Assembly (NCBI GenBank): GCA_963730535.1 | Contig: CAVSRU010000018.1 | Location: 186,001-250,000 of the forward strand | Length of the DNA: 64,000 nucleotides | Reading direction: 5' to 3' | Source: DASSUW01 sp963730535 | GTDB taxonomy: Bacteria > Actinomycetota > Thermoleophilia > Solirubrobacterales > Solirubrobacteraceae | Program-made: the position numbers and the translations under genes | Notes under the pieces: model-generated | Database searches by the model: none | Told to the model about the DNA's origin: nothing | What the model saw: only the letters and a program-made list of their open reading frames with translations | In this document: piece after piece, positions 56,976-64,000 of the stretch | Layout of the letters: each line of letters begins with the position of its first letter | Position numbering within the stretch: the stretch's first letter is position 1

Positions 56976-57850
56976 CGCTCCACGAGCTCGCCTTCCCCGC
57001 CATGGGGACGTGGGTCCGGCTGCTCGGCTCCCCCGGCGCGCCGCTCGACGCCGCGCGGGAGCTGATCGAGGGCCTCGAGGCGCGCCTGACGCGCTTCGAC
57101 CCCGAGAGCGAGCTGTGCCGGCTCAACGAGGACCCGCGCGAGGTCGTGCCCGCGTCGCCGGAGCTGCGGGCGGCGGTCCAGGCGGCGCTCGACGGCGCGG
57201 CCGCCACGGGCGGGCTCGCCGATCCGACGCTCCTCGGCGCGCTGGTGAAGGCCGGCTACGACCGCTCGCTCACGGGGCGCCCGCGGGCGGAGCTCCGCGC
57301 GGCGCTCGCCGCGGCGCCGCCGGCCCGGCCTGCCGGACCGCAGCGGTTCGCCGCCTGGCGGCTCGTAGGCGTCGTGGCCGAGACGATCGTCCGGCCGCGC
57401 GGCGTCCGCCTCGACCTCGGCGGCAGTGCGAAGGGCCACGCGGCCGACGTGGCGGCGGCCATGCTCGCGCCGCACGGGCCGTGCGCCGCGGATCTCGGCG
57501 GCGACCTGCGGGTCTCGGGAGCCCATCAGGTCCAGGTCCTCGACCGGCTCACCGGAGACCCGGCCGCCACGCTCGCCCTCGACGGCGACGCGGTCGCCAC
57601 CTCCGGCATCGAGCGCCGCCTCTGGTGGGACGCCGGTGGCCGCCCGGCGCACCACCTGCTCGACCCCGCGACGAACCGCCCGGCCTGGACCGGAGTGCTG
57701 TCCGCCACCGCGAAGGCACCCACCGCCGCGCAAGCGGAGGCGCTGGCGAAGGCCGCCGTTCTCGCCGGCCCGACCGGCGGCCGCGAGATCCTCGCGGACT
57801 ACGGAGGCGTGCTGACCGAGTACGACGGCGCGATCCAGGTGGCGGCATGA
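56972..57850 (+). CDS. apbE: ApbE-family FAD:protein FMN transferase
   Basis: ApbE attaches FMN to Ser/Thr of extracytoplasmic redox proteins. The 292-residue product has MGTWVRLLG, LEARLTRFDPESELCRLN, VRLDLGGSAKGHAAD, CAADLGGDLRVSG and HHLLDPATNRPAW followed by ATAKAPTAAQAEALAKA, the family FAD/Mg signatures. No signal peptide is visible, unlike many ApbE lipoproteins. The GTG overlaps the previous stop and the TGA overlaps the next ATG. No protein with an FMN-binding (RnfG/NqrC-type) domain is nearby to serve as the usual acceptor. Confidence 0.9.
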   Translation: MTLHELAFPAMGTWVRLLGSPGAPLDAARELIEGLEARLTRFDPESELCRLNEDPREVVPASPELRAAVQAALDGAAATGGLADPTLLGALVKAGYDRSLTGRPRAELRAALAAAPPARPAGPQRFAAWRLVGVVAETIVRPRGVRLDLGGSAKGHAADVAAAMLAPHGPCAADLGGDLRVSGAHQVQVLDRLTGDPAATLALDGDAVATSGIERRLWWDAGGRPAHHLLDPATNRPAWTGVLSATAKAPTAAQAEALAKAAVLAGPTGGREILADYGGVLTEYDGAIQVAA

Positions 57851-58419
57851 CCGGCCGCGATCCGATGGAGTTCGGGTGGTGGCTGGCGAGCCGGGCGTCG
57901 GGCATCGTCGCGCTCGTCCTCATCGCCGCGTCGGTGACGATCGGGCTCGGGATGGCGGCGAAGGCGTTCCAGAAGCCGGGCCTGCCGCGCGTCCTGATCG
58001 CGGTCCACGAGCACGCGGCGCTGGCGGCGCTCGTCGCCATCGCGGTGCACGGCCTCACGCTGCTCGGCGACGCGTGGCTCAATCCCGGGCCGCTCGGGAT
58101 CGCGGTGCCGTTCGTCATCGACCACGAGCCGGTGTTCACGGGCCTCGGGATCATCGGCGGCTACCTGGCGGCGATCCTCGGCCTGACCTTCTACATCCGG
58201 CGCCGGGTCGGCACGCGCCGCTGGCGCAACCTCCACCGTCTCACGCCGCTCGTCTACGTGCTCGGGGTCGTCCACGCGCTCGGCTCCGGCACCGACGCCG
58301 GCACGCCGTGGATGGCCGCGATCCTGATCGCGACCGGGACGCCGATCCTCTACCTCGGCATCCTGCGCGCGCTGCCGCCGGCGCCTAGCCCCCGCGCCGC
58401 ACGTGCCGGATCGGGATGA
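57847..58419 (+). CDS. Ferric-reductase-like heme membrane protein
   Basis: The 190-residue protein has five to six hydrophobic helices and the His pattern of ferric-reductase-like transmembrane domains: VHEHAALAALVAIAVHGLTL in one helix and WRNLHRLTPLVYVLGVVHAL in another, which can hold two b-type hemes. No flavin or NADPH domain is fused, as in MsrQ/YedZ-type proteins. It likely moves electrons across the membrane to the anchored proteins of the cassette. The 3' end overlaps convergent hspR by 35 nt. Confidence 0.87.
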   Translation: MTGRDPMEFGWWLASRASGIVALVLIAASVTIGLGMAAKAFQKPGLPRVLIAVHEHAALAALVAIAVHGLTLLGDAWLNPGPLGIAVPFVIDHEPVFTGLGIIGGYLAAILGLTFYIRRRVGTRRWRNLHRLTPLVYVLGVVHALGSGTDAGTPWMAAILIATGTPILYLGILRALPPAPSPRAARAGSG

Positions 58420-58849
58420 GCGCGGTGCCGGGAGCCTCGTAGCGGACGATCTCCGCGCGCACGGACTGGCGCACCTCCTCGAGCCGGGCGATCTCGTCCT
58501 CGCGCGCGGCGATCTCCTCCTGCAACGCGGCCGAGCGGCGCTCCATCGTCTCGACCTTGCGCTGGAGCCGGGCCAGCTTGTCCTCGAGCTCGAGCACGCG
58601 CTCGACGCCGGCCAGGTTCATGCCCAGCTCGGTCGTCATCCCCTGGATGCGGCGCAGGCGATCGACGTCGGCCTGGGAGTAGAGCCGCGTGCCCTTCGGG
58701 GAGCGCTGGGGCTCGATCAGCCCGCGCGCCTCGTACATGCGCAGCGTCTGCGGGTGCATAGCCGCCAGCTCGGCCGCGACCGAGATCATGAACACGCCGC
58801 GGCCACGGTCGACCTGCGCGGTGATCCGTGTCGTCCGGCGGGCGCTCAT
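58385..58849 (-). CDS. hspR: Heat-shock repressor HspR
   Basis: HspR is a MerR-type repressor that, with DnaK as co-repressor, shuts off dnaK and clpB operons. The 154-residue product has a short basic N-terminus, the HTH FMISVAAELAAMHPQTLRMY followed by ARGLIEPQRSPKGTRLYSQA, and a coiled coil (LARLQRKVETMERRSAALQE). The C-terminal hydrophobic tail typical of HspR is replaced by IPIRHVRRGG. Its ATG overlaps the dnaJ stop (ATGA). Confidence 0.94.
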   Translation of the reverse strand: MSARRTTRITAQVDRGRGVFMISVAAELAAMHPQTLRMYEARGLIEPQRSPKGTRLYSQADVDRLRRIQGMTTELGMNLAGVERVLELEDKLARLQRKVETMERRSAALQEEIAAREDEIARLEEVRQSVRAEIVRYEAPGTALIPIRHVRRGG

Positions 58850-59964
58850 CGGCCTCCGGCCGCCTCTCGCAGCAGCCGCTCGCGCGGGTTGCCGTTCATG
58901 GTCTGCGACAGCGCATCCACCGCCTGGCGCTGCTCGTCGGTCAAGCGTTCCGGCACGTCGATCACGAAGCGGTAGTGGATGTCCCCGCGCGAGGAGCCTC
59001 CGCCGGGGGCGGGCGGGCCCTCGCCGCGCAGGCGCTGGACCGTGCCGTGCTTGGTGCCGCCCGGCACCCGCAGCTTCTTCGTCCCGTGCAGGGTCGGCAC
59101 CTCGACGTCGGCGCCGCGGATCGCCTCGGCGATCGTGATCGGCACCTCGACCTCGAAGTTGTCGCCCTTGCGACGGAAGACCGGCGACTCGGTGACGTGG
59201 CAGACGACGAAGAGGTCGCCCGACGGACCGCCGCGCAGGCCGGCCTCGCCCTTGCCGGGCAGCCGGATCCGCGAGCCGTCCTTGACGCCGGCGGGGATGT
59301 TCACGCGGTACTTCTTGAGCTCGCGCAGCCGGCCGGCGCCCTGGCAGGTCGGGCACGGATCCTCGATCACGGTGCCCGAGCCGCCGCAGCGCGAGCACGG
59401 CCGGGTGATCGAGAAGACGCCCTGGCCCTGGGACTCCACGCCGCGACCCTGGCACACGGGGCAGACGATCGGCGACGTCCCGGGCCGCGCGCCGGTCCCG
59501 CGACAGGTCGTGCACGCCGCGTACGCGGACACGGAGACCGGGACCTGCGCCCCCTCGACCGCCTGCTCGAACGAGAGCGACACGGTCGTCTCGAGGTCGT
59601 GCCCGCGCTCGGCGGCCGGCCGCGTACGCGCGCCGCCGCGCCCCGCGGTCGTGTTGAAGATGTTCGAGAGGATGTCCGAGAACGACCCGTAGTCGCCGGT
59701 CGTAGCCCCGCCGCCCGCGCCGGTGCCGAACGGGTTGGCGCCGCCGAACACGGTCTGCCCGCGGTCGTACTTCTTGCGCTTCTCCGCGTCGCCGAGCACG
59801 TCGTGGGCCTCGGAGATGCGCTTGAAGCGCTCCTCCGCCCCGGCGTCCTTGTTGGTGTCGGGGTGGTACTGGCGCGCGAGCTTGCGGTACGCCTTCTTGA
59901 TGTCGTCCTGCGAGGCCTTCTTGTCGACCCCCAGGACCTTGTAGTAGTCCTCGCCGCGCGCCAC
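58846..59964 (-). CDS. dnaJ: Chaperone DnaJ
   Basis: The 372-residue co-chaperone stimulates DnaK ATPase. The J domain has HPD at residues 34-36 (ARQYHPDTNKDA). A Gly/Phe-rich linker follows, then a zinc finger with four CxxCxGxG repeats: CTTCRGTG, CPVCQGRG, CSRCGGSG and CPTCQGAG. The C-terminal substrate domains end the protein. GTG start, 7 nt after GGAGG. This is the DnaJ1 type linked to hspR in actinobacteria. Confidence 0.96.
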   Translation of the reverse strand: MARGEDYYKVLGVDKKASQDDIKKAYRKLARQYHPDTNKDAGAEERFKRISEAHDVLGDAEKRKKYDRGQTVFGGANPFGTGAGGGATTGDYGSFSDILSNIFNTTAGRGGARTRPAAERGHDLETTVSLSFEQAVEGAQVPVSVSAYAACTTCRGTGARPGTSPIVCPVCQGRGVESQGQGVFSITRPCSRCGGSGTVIEDPCPTCQGAGRLRELKKYRVNIPAGVKDGSRIRLPGKGEAGLRGGPSGDLFVVCHVTESPVFRRKGDNFEVEVPITIAEAIRGADVEVPTLHGTKKLRVPGGTKHGTVQRLRGEGPPAPGGGSSRGDIHYRFVIDVPERLTDEQRQAVDALSQTMNGNPRERLLREAAGGR

Positions 59965-59975
59965 GTGGATGCCTC

Positions 59976-60527
59976 CTACTGCGCGACCACGACGCGCGCC
60001 GGGCGCAGCACGGACCCGCCGAGGCGGTAGCCCTGCTGGTAGACCTCGAGCACCGTCCCCGGCTCGACGCCGTCGGACGGCTGGGCCGCCATCGCCTCGT
60101 GCTCGTTGGGGTCGAAGGCCTCCCCGTCGGGCGAGAACGCCTCGATGCCCACGCGCCCGAGCGCGGCGACGATCTCGTCGCGCACGAGCGCGAAGCCCTT
60201 GACGACGTCCTCGTGGCCGGAGGCCGCCTTCAGCGCGTGCTCGAGGTGGTCGAGCGCGGGCAGCAGCTCGCTGGCGACCTTGGCGACCCCGCGATCCTTG
60301 GCGGCGGCGTTCTCGCGCGCCATCCGCTTGCGGTAGTTCTCGAAGTCGGCCTGCGTACGCTTGGCGAGCTCGAGGTAGCGCTGCGCCTCGTCCTCGGCCT
60401 CCGCCACCGCCCGCGTGGAAGCGGGCGGGGCGTCGGCATCGGCGAACGAGGTCTCCCCGGCGCCCTTGGCGTCGGCGTCGAGCGGCGCAGCCGCCGTGTA
60501 CTCCTCGGTCTTGGTCTCCTCGTTCAT
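59976..60527 (-). CDS. grpE: Nucleotide exchange factor GrpE
   Basis: GrpE releases ADP from DnaK. The 183-residue protein has an acidic disordered N-terminus, a long helix (RTQADFENYRKRMAREN) and the C-terminal beta domain (GIEAFSPDGEAFDPNEHEAM, VLEVYQQGYRLGGSVLRPAR). It begins 2 nt after the dnaK stop. Confidence 0.96.
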   Translation of the reverse strand: MNEETKTEEYTAAAPLDADAKGAGETSFADADAPPASTRAVAEAEDEAQRYLELAKRTQADFENYRKRMARENAAAKDRGVAKVASELLPALDHLEHALKAASGHEDVVKGFALVRDEIVAALGRVGIEAFSPDGEAFDPNEHEAMAAQPSDGVEPGTVLEVYQQGYRLGGSVLRPARVVVAQ

Positions 60528-60529
60528 CG

Positions 60530-62440
<1,911 letters not shown>

Positions 62441-62460
62441 GTGGTGTGCTCCTCTAAAAG

Positions 62461-62511
62461 ATCTCAGTCGCTGTGACGCAGATTATAGCCAGTCGGGCAC
62501 ATGCGCAGCAA
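62461..62511 (-). promoter_or_regulatory. dnaK promoter with HspR-like operator
   Basis: Minus-strand TTGCTG (62511-62506), an 18-nt spacer and a perfect TATAAT (62487-62482) form a housekeeping-type promoter. ATCTGCGT-N7-ACTGAGAT (62483-62461) overlaps the -10 by two bases and has the HAIR spacing. Right half-site, spacer length and -10 overlap are the same as at clpB. The promoter lies within the 3' end of the nth gene. Confidence 0.68.
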
Positions 62512-63147
62512 CGCGCACTCCCCGCAGTCCGGGCGCCGCGCGTGGCAGGTGCGGCGGCCGTGCCGGAGCATGTTCACGTGCAGCTCGAGCTCCTGCCCCG
62601 GGGGCGTCAGAGCGAGCATCGTGTCGTGCAGCTCGGTGAAGGGGGCGCCCTCGCGGAAGAGGCCGAGCCGCGTCCCGACGCGCGAGACGTGGGTGTCGAC
62701 CGGCACGTCGCGCTCGCCGTACGCGAACAGGCGCACGCAGGCCGCGGTCTTGCGGCCGACGCCGGGCAGCGAGACCAGGAACGCCTGGTCGCGCAGGTGC
62801 GGCCCGTCGAGATTGGATCCCCGCCCACCCAGCGCGCGCAGGATCTCCTGGATGCGCCGCGACTTGACCTTCGAGATCCCGCCGGGCCGGATCGCAGCCT
62901 CGACCTCCTCGTTCGGCGCGTCGCGCACGGCCTCCCAGCTCGGGAAGCGGTCGCGCAGCCGTAGGAACGCGACATCGCGGTTGCGGTCGTTGGTCGACTG
63001 CGAGAGGACGGTGAGGATCAGCTCGTCGAGCCCGTGGCCGTGCGGCGGGGCCGACGGACGGCCGTAAAGCTCGCGCAGCCGATCACGGATGCGGCGGACG
63101 CGCGAGGCGCTGTTCGATGCTAGGTTCTGGCGCGCGACGGACCGCAT
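62464..63147 (-). CDS. nth: Endonuclease III
   Basis: This is a base-excision DNA glycosylase/AP lyase of 227 residues. It has the helix-hairpin-helix LVSLPGVGRKTAACVRLFAY with the catalytic Lys, the catalytic Asp in VPVDTHVSRVG and the [4Fe-4S] loop C-x6-C-x2-C-x5-C (CHARRPDCGECALLRMC). The ATG at 63147 gives the usual length; a TTG at 63186 would add 13 residues. The dnaK promoter overlaps its last codons. Confidence 0.93.
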   Translation of the reverse strand: MRSVARQNLASNSASRVRRIRDRLRELYGRPSAPPHGHGLDELILTVLSQSTNDRNRDVAFLRLRDRFPSWEAVRDAPNEEVEAAIRPGGISKVKSRRIQEILRALGGRGSNLDGPHLRDQAFLVSLPGVGRKTAACVRLFAYGERDVPVDTHVSRVGTRLGLFREGAPFTELHDTMLALTPPGQELELHVNMLRHGRRTCHARRPDCGECALLRMCPTGYNLRHSD

Positions 63148-63222
63148 TCTGACGTAGTAACGCTCGCACGGAACAGCTCGGAACAACTACGCCGGCAGCT
63201 CGGGGGAGCGCCGGCGGAGAAG

Positions 63223-63735
63223 GTGATTCGCTTGCGCAACGTCGCTTCGGTGGCGCTCGTCGCCGTCTGCCTGGTTGCCTGGTTGACCATAACTCCAACG
63301 CCGGCTCACGCCGGCAAGGCGAGCATGAACGCGCGCGAGCGTGCGGTCGTCCGCTCGATCAACCGCCAGCGCGCCCACCACGGCCTGGGGCACGTGCGGG
63401 GCAGCGCCGCGCTCGCCCGCGCCGCCGACTACCACTCGTGGGAGATGCTGGACGCGAACTACTTCGCCCACGAGTCGCGAGGCGGCGGGCCGTTCGACGC
63501 TCGGGTGCGGCGCTACACCAGACGGCGCGCGCTGGGCGAGACGCTCGCCATGCTCGGCGGCGGCTGCCGGCGCGGCATGGCGACGCGCGTCGTGCGCATG
63601 TGGATGAACTCGCCCGGCCACCGCGCGATCCTGCTCTCGCCCGCCTTCCGGCGGGTCGGGATCGGGGCCCGGGCCGGCTCGCTCGGCAGCGGGCGCGCCT
63701 GCGTGGTCACGGCGGACTTCGCCTCACGTCGCTGA
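63223..63735 (+). CDS. Secreted CAP (SCP-like) domain protein
   Basis: The 170-residue protein has a signal peptide (VASVALVAVCLVAWLTITPT...AHA) and a CAP domain: NRQRAHHGLGHVRGSAALAR, AADYHSWEMLDANYFAHESR, GETLAMLGG and VVRMWMNSPGHRAILLSPAF, with the two His and acidic residues of the CAP cavity. Bacterial CAP proteins such as YkwD are surface or spore proteins with unclear activity. GTG start after GGAGAAG. Confidence 0.92.
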   Translation: MIRLRNVASVALVAVCLVAWLTITPTPAHAGKASMNARERAVVRSINRQRAHHGLGHVRGSAALARAADYHSWEMLDANYFAHESRGGGPFDARVRRYTRRRALGETLAMLGGGCRRGMATRVVRMWMNSPGHRAILLSPAFRRVGIGARAGSLGSGRACVVTADFASRR

Positions 63736-63752
63736 GCCATACTCGAAGGGCA

Positions 63753-64000
63753 ATGCGCCGCGTGCTCGCGCATCCCCTGGCGCCCGTGGTGGGCGCCGCG
63801 CTGGCCGCGCTCGCCTACGTCGCGGTCCAGCCGGCGACCGCCGACATGGCCGCCCACGCCTTCCGCGCGTGGCTGTTCGACACCGAGGGAATGACCGTCT
63901 GGAACGCGCAGTGGTACGGCGGCCACCACGTGCTCGGCTATTCGACGCTGTTCGCCCCGCTGGCGGCCTGGCCCGGGCCGGCGTGGTCGGGAGCGCTGGC
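63753..64000 (+). CDS. Integral membrane protein, 3' end outside window
   Basis: The frame is open from ATG 63753 to the window edge (82 codons). It starts with a helix (PLAPVVGAALAALAYVAVQP), followed by DMAAHAFRAWLFDTEGMTVW and NAQWYGGHHVLGYSTLFAPL. The D-x(3)-H-x(4)-W and W-N-x-x-W-Y-G-G-H spacing resembles the first loop of actinobacterial multi-helix glycosyltransferase-like (6-pyruvoyl-tetrahydropterin synthase-related) membrane proteins. The identity is tentative because most of the gene is missing. Confidence 0.7.
   Translation, partial: MRRVLAHPLAPVVGAALAALAYVAVQPATADMAAHAFRAWLFDTEGMTVWNAQWYGGHHVLGYSTLFAPLAAWPGPAWSGAL

Overview
The window is a high-G+C (roughly 70%), gene-dense bacterial chromosome segment with no phage or plasmid functions. 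The dnaK-grpE-dnaJ-hspR operon order, the split PurL/PurQ/PurS synthetase, HtaA-domain and large LuxR (LAL) proteins, many GTG/TTG starts and the codon bias point to a high-G+C Actinomycetota. The style fits class Thermoleophilia (Solirubrobacterales) best; this is inference, since there is no rRNA gene in the window.

Layout. Positions 1-11 kb: end of a gamma-glutamyltransferase gene, then a minus-strand run (metallophosphoesterase, small membrane protein, aconitase, M42 peptidase, HAD phosphatase) facing a plus-strand run (nucleotidyltransferase, Vms1/eRF1-like protein, Pcm), then nicotinate phosphoribosyltransferase. 11-20 kb: HtaA-type secreted protein, UppP, a PPOX-fold protein, a methyltransferase, a 972-aa LAL regulator, a truncated LysR gene joined tail to tail with an intact one, a CDO-like cupin and a DHFR-fold protein. 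20-33 kb: an accessory-looking patch with four tRNA genes (Asp, Val, Glu, Lys), gene fragments, small ORFs, secreted proteins, an MMPL transporter, a phosphofructokinase with PPi-type residues, an S15 peptidase and an HTH protein with a possible LAGLIDADG-like half. 33-50 kb: purine biosynthesis: recQ-purN-purH, purF, and a tightly overlapping ten-gene run GYD-purD-purE-purB-M24 peptidase-purC-purS-purQ-purL-TrkA-like. 50-64 kb: a MITE-like element, clpB, a two-component system beside an ApbE/ferric-reductase-like cassette, the dnaK-grpE-dnaJ-hspR operon, nth, a CAP-domain protein and the start of a large membrane protein.

How parts work together. The pur genes supply almost every step of de novo IMP synthesis. 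dnaK and clpB share one promoter-operator design (-10 box overlapping ATCTnnGT-N7-ACTGAGAT) that looks like a diverged HspR site; hspR is encoded at the end of the dnaK operon. The redox cassette pairs ApbE and a heme-type membrane protein with two anchored Asp/Gly-Arg-tailed proteins and an OmpR/histidine-kinase pair.

Caution. At least five genes (gamma-glutamyltransferase, M42 peptidase, a secreted protein, clpB, a small anchored protein) read as continuous proteins only after removing single extra bases. Eight +1 events in 64 kb, including one in clpB, suggest consensus-sequence insertion errors as much as true pseudogenes. All calls are from reading the sequence; no database search was run.
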